Shown here: piece by piece, positions 34,449-43,053 of the stretch | Layout: each line of letters opens with the position of its first letter | Numbering within the stretch: the stretch's first letter is position 1 | Assembly: GCA_013112585.1 (NCBI GenBank) | Contig: JABFGH010000010.1 | Coordinates: 62,001-126,000, forward strand | DNA: 64,000 nt | Origin: Ignavibacteriota bacterium | GTDB taxonomy: Bacteria; Bacteroidota; Ignavibacteria; Ignavibacteriales; Melioribacteraceae | Reading direction: 5' to 3' | Made by a program: the position numbers and the translations under genes | Notes under the pieces: generated by a model | What the model saw: the letters and a program-made list of their open reading frames with translations, nothing else | Database searches by the model: none | What the model was told of the DNA's origin: nothing

Positions 34449-35051
34449 TTAATTATAAAACTCACTTGATAAATAAGTATGCTGCCAATCTTCCCAATTA
34501 TTAACCAGTCCGGCTTTTACAGGATTTAGAACCACATATTTCATTACTTTAAAAAGTTCTTCAGTATCTCGTATCACATGATCATAACTCTCAGCCTGCC
34601 AGAATTTACATTTTTTATTTAAAACACGATTACTATAATAGGCAGAAATCCTTTTTATTTCCTGCATAATTTTGCTGATCGGTTTAGAATGTTCATACAG
34701 GTTAAAAACTATATGTATGTGATTAGGCATGATAGTAAAACAATAGAGCGAATATTCATGTTTATCAAGCTTAAATATTTGTGTTTTTACAATCTCGGCA
34801 ATTTCAAAATTACTTAGATAATTGATCTTTGAATTTTTATGGAGTAGTTGATCATATTCATAAAAGAATTTACTTTCCTGCTTGTATTTCTCTCCCTTGT
34901 TCAAAGGTGTTTTTAAGTTTCCAAATCGATTCTTTAATTCATAGAGTTTATGTTTTGGAATACTGCCATGTAATCGGGTTGTAATGAAGTAAGCTGAGTT
35001 CGGAATATATATATGTGGTAGGTTTCTTTTATGAAAGTGAGGTTCATTCAT
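34449..35051 (-). mobile_element. REP-associated tyrosine transposase (RAYT), second copy
   Basis: 200 residues with the HUH motif MPNHIHIVF (H-I-H), FWQAESYDHVIRD and MKYVVLNPVKAGLV. The N-terminus (LPHIYIPNSAYFITTRLHG) is the form seen in the larger RAYT subgroup. It is bracketed by identical 16-bp palindromes in opposite orientation (34416-34431 and 35129-35144), which together with the gene span 729 bases. RAYTs are usually flanked by the REP elements they recognise, so this palindrome is a good candidate for its substrate. Confidence 0.9.
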
Positions 35052-35128
35052 TTGTAATTCGTTAAAGTAATTTAAATATTTATTGAATGATTAATATTTC
35101 AAAATAAATATTGATAAAGTTAATACGC

Positions 35129-35144
35129 AGATTGCAAGCAATCT
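35129..35144. repeat. 16-bp palindrome, right flank of second RAYT
   Basis: AGATTGCAAGCAATCT, the exact reverse complement of the copy at 34416-34431. It lies four bases beyond the stop of the sigma-54 regulator gene and could also help end that transcript. Confidence 0.85.
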
Positions 35145-35147
35145 ACG

Positions 35148-36500
35148 TTACTTTTTTTCTATTTCATACTTTTTCATTTTGCCGTATAAATGACTTCTTT
35201 GAATCCCCAACACCTCTGCGGTCTTACTGATATTCCAGCCGTTTACTTCAAGCTGTTTTTCAATAAATGCTTTTTCAGATTTTTCTTTGAACTGCTGAAA
35301 TGAATTAGCAACATTTAAAAATTCAGTGTCCTTACTTTTTACTGTAGGGGAGAGATGAATAATATCCTTCTCTGTAATTTCATTTTCGGGAACCATTATA
35401 ACTACACGCTCAATTAAATTTCTGAGTTCGCGTACATTACCTGTCCAGCTAAAATTTTGCAGTGCATTTAATGCATCTTTTGAAAATGATTTTTGCACAA
35501 ATCCATTTTTTTTGCATATCTGGGTTATAAAGTGATTAGCCAGCAGGGGAATATCATCTTTTCGTTCACGCAGCGGCGGAACATTAATTGGAATTACATT
35601 TAGTCTGTGAAATAAATCCTCACGGAAATTTCCTTCTGCAATTTCTTTTTCTAAATCCTTATTTGTTGCGGCTACAATTCTTACATCAACTTCTATATTT
35701 TCACCGCCGCCAACTTTTTCAATTGTACCATCCTCAATGGCTTTAAGTACTTTTGCCTGTGCCTGCAAACTCATATCGCCAATCTCATCTAAAAACAATG
35801 TGCCTTTATGTGCAAGCTGAAATTTACCCATTCTATCCTTATGTGCCCCGGTAAAGGATCCTTTTTCATGTCCGAATAATTCAGACTCGATTAATTCATT
35901 GGGAATTGCAGCACAGTTTACTTCTACTAATTTATTATCAGCCCTGCTGCTTTGTTGATGAATTGCTTTAGCAATTAATTCTTTTCCTGTTCCATTTTCA
36001 CCGGTTATTAAAACACGCGCTTCAGTTTTAGCAACCCGTTCTACTGTTTCCAAAATTGATTTAAGAGCTTTGCTCTCACCTATTATTACATCTTCTGAGA
36101 TCAGTTCTTGTTTTAATTCTATATTTTCTTTCAGCAGGTTATTCTGCTTAACTGCATTGCGTACACTTATTAAAAGTTTATCCCGGTCAATAGGTTTTTC
36201 GATAAAATCATAAGCTCCGAGTTTTGTAGCTTTAACAGCATTTTCTAAACTGCTGAATGCTGAAATCATAATAACAGTAATGGAAATATTGTTTTTGTTA
36301 ATCCAGTCAAGCACTTCAAAACCATTTTTATCCGGCATCTGTATATCAAGAAGTGCAGCATCGAATGAAGAATATTTTAATTTTTCCAATCCCTTATTCA
36401 CATCGGTCGAATAATCAACATGATAATCTTCATATTCCAAAATCATTTTTATGCTTTCGCAAATTTCTTTTTCGTCGTCAATTACAATTATTGATTTCAT
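35148..36500 (-). CDS. Sigma-54-dependent response regulator (NtrC family)
   Basis: 450 residues in three domains. The receiver domain (about 1-120) has acid-pocket D8/D9 and phospho-acceptor Asp52 in LLDIQMPDKNG. The AAA+ domain (about 140-375) has Walker A TGENGTGKE, the sigma-54 contact loop GSFTGAHKDRMG (a common GAFTGA variant) and LDEIGDMSLQAQAK. A Fis-type helix-turn-helix (ISKTAEVLGIQRSHLYGKM) ends the protein. No kinase gene is adjacent. It may act at sigma-54 promoters such as that at 17462-17477, but nothing here ties the two together directly. Confidence 0.94.
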   Translation of the reverse strand: MKSIIVIDDEKEICESIKMILEYEDYHVDYSTDVNKGLEKLKYSSFDAALLDIQMPDKNGFEVLDWINKNNISITVIMISAFSSLENAVKATKLGAYDFIEKPIDRDKLLISVRNAVKQNNLLKENIELKQELISEDVIIGESKALKSILETVERVAKTEARVLITGENGTGKELIAKAIHQQSSRADNKLVEVNCAAIPNELIESELFGHEKGSFTGAHKDRMGKFQLAHKGTLFLDEIGDMSLQAQAKVLKAIEDGTIEKVGGGENIEVDVRIVAATNKDLEKEIAEGNFREDLFHRLNVIPINVPPLRERKDDIPLLANHFITQICKKNGFVQKSFSKDALNALQNFSWTGNVRELRNLIERVVIMVPENEITEKDIIHLSPTVKSKDTEFLNVANSFQQFKEKSEKAFIEKQLEVNGWNISKTAEVLGIQRSHLYGKMKKYEIEKK

Positions 36501-36502
36501 AT

Positions 36503-37183
36503 TTAAATGTTTGAATGTTTATAAAATAATATTGAATAAATTTTTAGAATTTCTGAAGGAAGCAAATTGTTAGTATCATCTAATTTGCTTCCGAACAATT
36601 CGCCAAGATGATTAATTGTAATATCTTTCCAATCCACTAAACCTCCCTTACTAAAAACATCTTCAATCAACTCAACCAAAATACCTAAAAATTTTGATAA
36701 ATTGAAAAAGCCGATGCTGTTTGCTAAAAAGGCATTGCCAAAAAAATGAGCCAGTTTATCCTTATCACCAAAGTCGTTTTGACGTGAATCGAAGAATAAA
36801 TGTTTCGGCAGATTTTTATTTTTTTGAATAAATATTGAATCACTTGCAGCCGGTAACGGAATTCCGAAAGCAATATTTAATAAAGAAATTTCGAAGGGAA
36901 ATTCATTAAAAGGGAGAGTTACAAAAGTTAATAGCAGCAATGCTTCCGATTGATCATACTCCATATGTCTTAATGCTCGTAAGTAGATTGTATCAACTAA
37001 TGAATGTGCATCATTGGTTTTAGTTAAATTTGAAAAATAATCTGAGGCTATAAATTCTGACAGCTTTTGAATTGAAGAATAAATTTCAGTATTACTGCTT
37101 TTATTTTCATCCTTGCAATAAATTTGCAATGAACAAAAAATTACTGAAATAAAAATTATAGTATGTAGTGTTTTAGATTTCAT
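36503..37183 (-). CDS. Exported protein, possibly YfiM/DUF2279-like
   Basis: 226 residues. A signal peptide of about 23 residues (SVIFCSLQIYCK) may be a lipoprotein signal with Cys, but the lipobox is weak. The C-terminal half has DKLAHFFGNAFLANSIGFF, LVELIEDVFSKGG and VDWKDITINHLGELFG, a spacing of His, Glu, Asp and Asn that resembles small DUF2279/YfiM-type membrane-associated proteins. That match is from memory of the pattern, not certain. Its stop is two bases before the sigma-54 regulator start, so the two are co-transcribed and may act together. Confidence 0.6.
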   Translation of the reverse strand: MKSKTLHTIIFISVIFCSLQIYCKDENKSSNTEIYSSIQKLSEFIASDYFSNLTKTNDAHSLVDTIYLRALRHMEYDQSEALLLLTFVTLPFNEFPFEISLLNIAFGIPLPAASDSIFIQKNKNLPKHLFFDSRQNDFGDKDKLAHFFGNAFLANSIGFFNLSKFLGILVELIEDVFSKGGLVDWKDITINHLGELFGSKLDDTNNLLPSEILKIYSILFYKHSNI

Positions 37184-37189
37184 TCATAT

Positions 37190-37223
37190 TTAAAATAAAA
37201 AAGGGGACAATCAATGTCCCCTT
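37190..37223 (-). terminator. Rho-independent terminator after clpP
   Basis: AAGGGGACA at 37201-37209 and TGTCCCCTT at 37215-37223 form a 9-bp stem with a five-base loop; on the reverse strand a T-rich run follows (37190-37200). It ends the tig-clpP unit. Confidence 0.92.
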
Positions 37224-37241
37224 AGTTTAAGTAATTAAATA

Positions 37242-37868
37242 CTATTTGCTCTCATCTTTCTTATTAATTCTATGTTCCAGTACATTATCAATAAGCTGAT
37301 ATTCTTTGGATTCATCAGCAGTTAAATAATAATCTCTATCACAATCTTTTGCTATTTGCTCTATGGATTTTTCAGTATGCTTTGACAAAATGCTGTATAA
37401 TTTATCACGGGTTTTAATCATTTCCTTGGCATGAATTTCAATATCTGAAGTTTGCCCCTGCAGCCCGCCGATCCACGGCTGGTGAATCATAATTTTTGCA
37501 TGAGGTAATGCGAACCGTTTTTTCTCGTGACCGCCTGCTAATAGCACTGCGCCCATACTTGCAGCGAGTCCAACACATATAGTTGAAACATCAGATTTTA
37601 TATATTGCATCGTGTCATAAATTGCAAGTCCCGCAGAAACACTTCCACCCGGTGAATTTACGTATAGTTTAATATCTTTTTCAGGGTCTTCCGCTTCCAA
37701 AAATAAAAGCTGGGCAATTAAAAGACTTGCAACATGATCATCAACCGCGGTACCAAGAAAAATAATTCTTTCTCTAAGCAGTCGAGAAAATATATCCATT
37801 CCGCGTTCACCGCGTCCGGTTTGTTCTATTACATACGGTACTAATTGATTATAAATTTCCGGTTTCAT
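37242..37868 (-). CDS. clpP: ATP-dependent Clp protease proteolytic subunit
   Basis: 208 residues. Catalytic triad: Ser104 in [11 protein letters not shown], His129 in MIHQPWIGG, and Asp179 in [29 protein letters not shown] is the family's oligomer/oxyanion segment. ClpP forms the 14-mer chamber used with ClpX or ClpA; no clpX is seen downstream in this window. It overlaps the tig stop by one base (TAATG), so translation is coupled. Confidence 0.97.
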   Translation of the reverse strand: MKPEIYNQLVPYVIEQTGRGERGMDIFSRLLRERIIFLGTAVDDHVASLLIAQLLFLEAEDPEKDIKLYVNSPGGSVSAGLAIYDTMQYIKSDVSTICVGLAASMGAVLLAGGHEKKRFALPHAKIMIHQPWIGGLQGQTSDIEIHAKEMIKTRDKLYSILSKHTEKSIEQIAKDCDRDYYLTADESKEYQLIDNVLEHRINKKDESK

Positions 37869-39232
37869 TAATTTTTTTCCTTATCATCTTTATTTTTCTT
37901 GGTTGATTTGGCAGCAGCTTTTTTTGCAGGAGCTTTCTTTTTTGTCTCCTTTTTAGCTTGTGCTTTTTCCGGATCAACTTCGTTTACTTTTGCATTCTCT
38001 TTTAAAAACTTTAAAACTTTTTCTTCGAGCAATGCTTCTGTTCTATTATTTTGCTTGTAAAACTCAACTAACTTTTCAGCAGGCAAACCAATTGAAGGAG
38101 CTTCTTTTTCTGCTAAATCCATTAATTCAGAATCTTCAACAACTATATTTTCTGCTCTTGCAATATTATCAAGCAGTATTTGCCATTTAGCATTCCAAAC
38201 TGAACGAGGTTTTAACTGCTCCTTCATCGCTTCCTCATTAAAGTTTGGCGTTTTATTGCGCTGAGCATTTTGTTTCTCGTATTCTAATAATTTATTAAAT
38301 AATGTATCAACATATCCCGGAGGCGGAGTAAAATCATTATTTTCTACAAGTTTGGTAAGTAGGGCATTACTGAATATATTGTCGGATTGCCCCTCAAAAT
38401 ACTTTTCAAAGTTATCTCTAATCTGTGCTCTAAACTCATCTAAAGCTTTTGCTTTATTATTAGAAATCTTTTGAACAAACTCCTCATTAACTTCTGGTAA
38501 TTTTATCTTTTGAATTTTTATTACTTCAGCAGTGTATTTGAATTCCTCTTTATGAGTTTCTTCGCCATGTTTATGTTCATCTACAAATGTAAAATTGAAA
38601 TTATCTCCAACCTTTTTACCTTTAGCTGCTTCAACAATTTCGGGATTAACAGTAGGAGCTCCTAAATCAATTTCAATATTTTCTGATAGGCTTCCTTCCA
38701 TCGGAGTATTATCATCATTAACCCTTTGTAAATTGGCTGTTATTTTGAAACCATCATCTTCAATAACATCAGCATCTTCAAAAGTTGCATTGGACTTCAT
38801 TAAATGTTCGATTTCTTTTTCAACGTCTTCATCTTTAACTTTGAATACCGGTTTATCAACTTCAATTCCTTTGTAATTTTTTAATTCCAAAGTAGGCATT
38901 ACTTCATACTTAACTTTAAAGCTAAGTTTGGAGCCGGGTTCAAACTTTAAGTCGGTTAGCTGAGGAGTACTTATAGGTTTGTTTTCTTCATCGTTAACAA
39001 TATCCCAAAACTTTTTATTGGCTATATCTTCACTTGCTTTATATTCAATAGCATCACCGTAAACGTTTTTAAGAATTGCGGCGGGTACTTTACCTTTTCT
39101 AAATCCGGGATGAGTTAAATTTTTGCGTTCTTTCTTATATGCTTCATCAATCTCTGGTTTTATTTCATCATATTCTAAACTTACTTCAATTTCATTTTCA
39201 TAATCTGAAACTTTATTAACTGTTTTTTCCAA
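37868..39232 (-). CDS. tig: Trigger factor
   Basis: 454 residues from a TTG at 39232 with GAGG upstream. The N-terminal ribosome-binding domain has the signature [20 protein letters not shown] divergent FKBP-like middle (about 145-255) and a helical C-terminal chaperone region (about 260-420) follow. The last 30 residues are a Lys/Ala-rich tail ([15 protein letters not shown]) not typical of the family. It helps nascent chains fold at the ribosome exit. It precedes clpP, the common gene order. Confidence 0.95.
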   Translation of the reverse strand: MEKTVNKVSDYENEIEVSLEYDEIKPEIDEAYKKERKNLTHPGFRKGKVPAAILKNVYGDAIEYKASEDIANKKFWDIVNDEENKPISTPQLTDLKFEPGSKLSFKVKYEVMPTLELKNYKGIEVDKPVFKVKDEDVEKEIEHLMKSNATFEDADVIEDDGFKITANLQRVNDDNTPMEGSLSENIEIDLGAPTVNPEIVEAAKGKKVGDNFNFTFVDEHKHGEETHKEEFKYTAEVIKIQKIKLPEVNEEFVQKISNNKAKALDEFRAQIRDNFEKYFEGQSDNIFSNALLTKLVENNDFTPPPGYVDTLFNKLLEYEKQNAQRNKTPNFNEEAMKEQLKPRSVWNAKWQILLDNIARAENIVVEDSELMDLAEKEAPSIGLPAEKLVEFYKQNNRTEALLEEKVLKFLKENAKVNEVDPEKAQAKKETKKKAPAKKAAAKSTKKNKDDKEKN

Positions 39233-39274
39233 ATTAAAACCTCGTCAAATTTATTAGGGAACATGCGATAAGCT

Positions 39275-39360
39275 TGGTGCGAGAGGGGGGACTCGAACCC
39301 CCACGTCCTAGGGACACTAGATCCTAAGTCTAGCGTGTATGCCAATTTCACCACTCTCGC
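39275..39360 (-). tRNA. tRNA-Leu (anticodon TAG)
   Basis: Acceptor arms GCGAGAG (39360-39354) and CTCTCGC (39285-39279) pair, with discriminator A and an encoded CCA at 39277-39275. The anticodon loop reads CTTAGGA, anticodon TAG, for CUA leucine codons. A long variable arm and GGTTCGAGTCC T-arm fit a class II leucine tRNA. It lies 42 bases before tig on the same strand. Confidence 0.96.
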
Positions 39361-39370
39361 AAATAGCTTA

Positions 39371-39401
39371 CAAAATTATAGAAATGAATATTAAAAAGCA
39401 A
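39371..39401 (-). promoter_or_regulatory. Probable promoter of tRNA-Leu (and tig-clpP)
   Basis: On the reverse strand, TTG at 39401-39399, a 20-base spacer, then TAATTTTG at 39378-39371 match TTG-N20-TAnnTTTG. The predicted start is only a few bases before the tRNA at 39360. Confidence 0.62.
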
Positions 39402-39556
39402 CATTTCTTACTAATAATTAGTAAACTAAAAAATTAAGCAGGCAGTAGAATCAAAAATTATAATTTTAAGATCAAAATTAAAATCGAGTTGAAAGATTCA
39501 AAAACTTCTTTTTACTATATTTAGTTATAAAAAATTAAAATAAATGCAGAGGTAAA

Positions 39557-40822
39557 GTGGATAAGTATCTAATCAACGGCGGCATTCCCCTTAAAGGCAA
39601 AGTAAAAGCAAGCGGAGCAAAAAACTCGGCTTTGGCACTAATGCCTGCAACTCTTTTATCAAGCGGAAAAAATATTATTAGAAACACTCCCGAAGTAAAT
39701 GACATTTTTACAATGAAAAAGCTTCTTACATTCATGGGAGCTGATGTTTCATTTGAGAACCATGTTCTTGAAATTGATACGGATAGTCTAAATACACAAG
39801 TTGCTCCTTATGAACACGTTAAAAAAATGCGGGCTTCGGTTTATGTACTGGGTCCTTTACTGGCAAGATACGGATATACAAAAGTAAGTATGCCCGGCGG
39901 ATGTGCATGGGGACCACGACCAATTAACCTGCACCTTGAAGCAATGGAAAAGTTAGGTGCGAAAATAGAGTTAGAGGAAGGTTATATAATAGCTGAGTGT
40001 AAAAAATTACAAGGAGCAAAAATACACTTTGATATTCCTTCAGTGGGAGCTACGGGAAATGCTCTGATGGCATCGGTACTTGCAAAGGGATCAACACAGA
40101 TAACTAATGCCGCAATTGAACCGGAAATAACTCTGCTTGCAGAATATCTAAAAGATATGGGAGCACATATTGATGGTGTTGGTACTTCAACATTGGAAAT
40201 TGAAGGTGTTGATGAGCTTAAAGCTGCTGAAGTAGAAAACATATCCGATAGAATTGAGGCAGGTACTTTGCTTATTGCAGGTGCAATTACCAAAGGTGAA
40301 GTTGAAGTTGAAACAACAAATGTAAATCACTTAACTTCGGTATTGAAAAAACTTGAGAAAAGTGGTGTTAAAGTGTTTCTAAAAAACAATATAATAAATA
40401 TTAATGCAAGTGAATTATCTATAAAAAATGTTAATGTTGATACCTCAGTTTATCCCGGCTTCCCCACTGACATGCAGGCGCAATGGACAGCCTTTATGTG
40501 TCTTGCAGATGGAATATCAAGAGTTACCGATAACATCTATTTTGATCGATTTAAGCATGTTCCGGAGTTAAATAGATTGGGAGCATCGATTGAAGTTGAT
40601 AAAAATAGTGCAATTATTAGCGGAGTTAATCAATTAAAAGGTGCAAAAGTAATGTCCACTGATTTACGTGCCAGTGCATCATTAGTTTTAGCAGGGTTAG
40701 CTGCTGAAGGAACTACTGAAGTACTGCGAATTTATCACATTGACAGAGGATATCAGAAGTTGGAGGAAAAACTTAGAAGTTTGGGAGCAGATATACAAAG
40801 AGTTGATACTGAGGAATTTTAA
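39557..40822 (+). CDS. murA: UDP-N-acetylglucosamine 1-carboxyvinyltransferase
   Basis: 421 residues from a GTG at 39557 with AGAGG upstream; the protein starts MDKYLINGGIPLKGKVKASG, the standard family start. The active-site Cys116 is in MPGGCAWGPRPINLHL. GYDVETSG-type loop and DRFKHVPELNRLGASIEV are typical of the second half. It transfers enolpyruvate to UDP-GlcNAc, the first step of peptidoglycan synthesis. It is followed by a metallopeptidase gene after two bases. Confidence 0.97.
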   Translation: MDKYLINGGIPLKGKVKASGAKNSALALMPATLLSSGKNIIRNTPEVNDIFTMKKLLTFMGADVSFENHVLEIDTDSLNTQVAPYEHVKKMRASVYVLGPLLARYGYTKVSMPGGCAWGPRPINLHLEAMEKLGAKIELEEGYIIAECKKLQGAKIHFDIPSVGATGNALMASVLAKGSTQITNAAIEPEITLLAEYLKDMGAHIDGVGTSTLEIEGVDELKAAEVENISDRIEAGTLLIAGAITKGEVEVETTNVNHLTSVLKKLEKSGVKVFLKNNIININASELSIKNVNVDTSVYPGFPTDMQAQWTAFMCLADGISRVTDNIYFDRFKHVPELNRLGASIEVDKNSAIISGVNQLKGAKVMSTDLRASASLVLAGLAAEGTTEVLRIYHIDRGYQKLEEKLRSLGADIQRVDTEEF

Positions 40823-40824
40823 TT

Positions 40825-43053
40825 TTGTGGGAGCACAAAAACAATATCAAGTTTGTTTCTTCAGTCTTTATTGTTCTTTCTTTTGTCATAAGTCTGCTGC
40901 TTCAAAAACTGCCGCTAACAAATGTAATTGGTTATGAGTTTTCAATTATATCTGCATTCTACTTATTTATTTTTGTAGGAATAGTAACCTTACTATTTGC
41001 TAAAAATGAAGATGCTGACACTCTCTCGTTTTTCACTTTATTAAAAAAGCATAAACTGTTTTATCTTCTAATTACAACTCTGCCGTTTTTAATTTCATTT
41101 TTTAATACTCTTCTCTTTAGTGTTTGCCCCGTTTGGCAGGGAATAGCTTTTTATTTTGTTATAACTTTTATATCAGTTTCATTTAGTTTTCTGCTCGCAA
41201 TAACTATAGCTAAGTTATTTTTGAGATTTAGAATTTCAATTTTCATTTCAATATTTATCCTTCTCTGTTTAGGTCCCGTAATTGAACTTTATTCTAATCC
41301 ACAAGTTTATTTTTACAATCCTATTATTGGTTTTTTCCCCGGTAACATATATGATGAAGATATTTCAATCAGCACTAATTTGATAATCTATCGACTATTA
41401 AATCTTACATTTCTTACAATCATCCTCTTATCAATTAAGAATATTAAAAACAGGGTTAATTATTACAGACAATTTGTAATTATAATTTCAATAGTTCTAA
41501 GTGTTGGTTTTAGCTTGCTCAAGCCTTTACTCGGATTCGCGACCACAGATTATATTTTGATAAACAAACTTGGCGGAAAACTCTCTACTGAAAATTTTAA
41601 TATTATTTATCCGAAAAATACTGATGAAAAATTCGTTGACCTTTTAGGGCTTCATCACGAATATTATTTTGAACTACTAAGCGATAAGTTAGAATTTAAA
41701 CCGGATAAGAAAATAACTGCGTACATTTTTGAAAATGATGAGCAGAAACGAAAGTTATTTGGAGCCGGTGCAGCAGATGTAGCAAAGCCATGGCTGAATC
41801 AAATATATATTGAATTAAATAGTTTTGATAAATCTCTTAAACATGAATTAGTACATGTATATTTTGCCGAAGTTGGGACCACCCCATTTAAAATAGCAGA
41901 ATCTTTTAATCCCGCAATGATAGAGGGAGTTGCTGTAGCATTCGAAGATAATTATAATGATAATGACCCTCATTACATTGCCGCATTAGCAAAAAACTTT
42001 AAATATAATGTTTCTATTAAAAAATTATTCAGCGGGTTTAACTTTTTCTCCGGTTTATCAAGCATAGCATATATTTATTCGGGTTCATTTATAAAATATT
42101 TGGCTGAAAAATATGGGAGCGAAAAAATAAGCAAGCTCTATTCTGATATTAATTTTCAAAAATATTACGGAAAAAGTATTGAACAACTTGAAACAGAGTA
42201 TTGGAAATTTATTGATTCACTTGATTATGAGTTTAATGAACATAAAGCAAATTTATATTTTGGGCGTAAACCTTTACTCAAAAGGGTTTGCCCCCGTTAT
42301 ACAGCAAACCAATTAAAAAATGCCTGGCAATTTTACAATAATAAAGATTATAAAACCGCCGAAGCTGAGTTTAGTAAATTGCTGAAACTCACTGAATCTT
42401 ATTCAGCCCTTCTTGGAAAAGTTTACTCGCTGAGAAAATTAAATAAGAATGAGGAAGCATTAACAGAATTAAATTCGCAGATTGATAAGTACCTTAAAAC
42501 ATCTTACTTATATAATATAGAATTGGTGCTTGCTGATACTTACCTTCAGGCAGATAATGAATTAAAGTCCGACTCACTTCTTACACTTATCAAAAATCAA
42601 TCGCCGAGTAAGAATCATTATTTTGCTGCTCTAAATAGACAAGTTCTGCTCAATCAAGATGTTGAAATAGCGAAATCCTACATTTCGTCAGATGCAGAAA
42701 CTAAATGGGAAATACTTTCCGAATTGAACAGAGATACCCTATATTTGGAATCATTTTTAAGCATGATTAATTTGATTGGCGGAGACGAAGATAAATACAA
42801 TGAATTAAGCAAAATCTTAAACAATAACTTTACTGTTAACAATGAAAATGAAGCATTCCTTGCATTCAAGTTCTCAAAAACAGCTTTAAGATTTTCAAAA
42901 TTTTTAACTGCTCAGCGCTGGGCAGCGGCAGCGGTTAAGTATGCTCCGAAAAGATTTAGTACTATTTATAAAGAAAATTTAAGAACCATAAACTGGATTG
43001 TTAATAATCGAGATTCAGTAAAAAAATACTTTAGATTAAGTAATAATGATTGA
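40825..43053 (+). CDS. Polytopic membrane protein with HELVH metallopeptidase and TPR-like regions
   Basis: 742 residues from a TTG two bases after murA. The first 240 residues contain about seven membrane segments. The soluble part begins with a beta/alpha unit and carries KSLKHELVHVYFAEV, with His340-Glu-Leu-Val-His344 as a zincin HExxH motif. Glu367 or Glu374 in MIEGVAVAFE is a likely third ligand, as in gluzincin (peptidase MA-like) proteins. Residues about 490-740 are helical repeats of TPR type (AWQFYNNKDYKTAEAEFSKL). I do not know a named family with this whole build. It is translated with murA and overlaps cca by eight bases, so a cell-wall or envelope role is possible but unproven. 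Confidence 0.78.
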   Translation: MWEHKNNIKFVSSVFIVLSFVISLLLQKLPLTNVIGYEFSIISAFYLFIFVGIVTLLFAKNEDADTLSFFTLLKKHKLFYLLITTLPFLISFFNTLLFSVCPVWQGIAFYFVITFISVSFSFLLAITIAKLFLRFRISIFISIFILLCLGPVIELYSNPQVYFYNPIIGFFPGNIYDEDISISTNLIIYRLLNLTFLTIILLSIKNIKNRVNYYRQFVIIISIVLSVGFSLLKPLLGFATTDYILINKLGGKLSTENFNIIYPKNTDEKFVDLLGLHHEYYFELLSDKLEFKPDKKITAYIFENDEQKRKLFGAGAADVAKPWLNQIYIELNSFDKSLKHELVHVYFAEVGTTPFKIAESFNPAMIEGVAVAFEDNYNDNDPHYIAALAKNFKYNVSIKKLFSGFNFFSGLSSIAYIYSGSFIKYLAEKYGSEKISKLYSDINFQKYYGKSIEQLETEYWKFIDSLDYEFNEHKANLYFGRKPLLKRVCPRYTANQLKNAWQFYNNKDYKTAEAEFSKLLKLTESYSALLGKVYSLRKLNKNEEALTELNSQIDKYLKTSYLYNIELVLADTYLQADNELKSDSLLTLIKNQSPSKNHYFAALNRQVLLNQDVEIAKSYISSDAETKWEILSELNRDTLYLESFLSMINLIGGDEDKYNELSKILNNNFTVNNENEAFLAFKFSKTALRFSKFLTAQRWAAAAVKYAPKRFSTIYKENLRTINWIVNNRDSVKKYFRLSNND

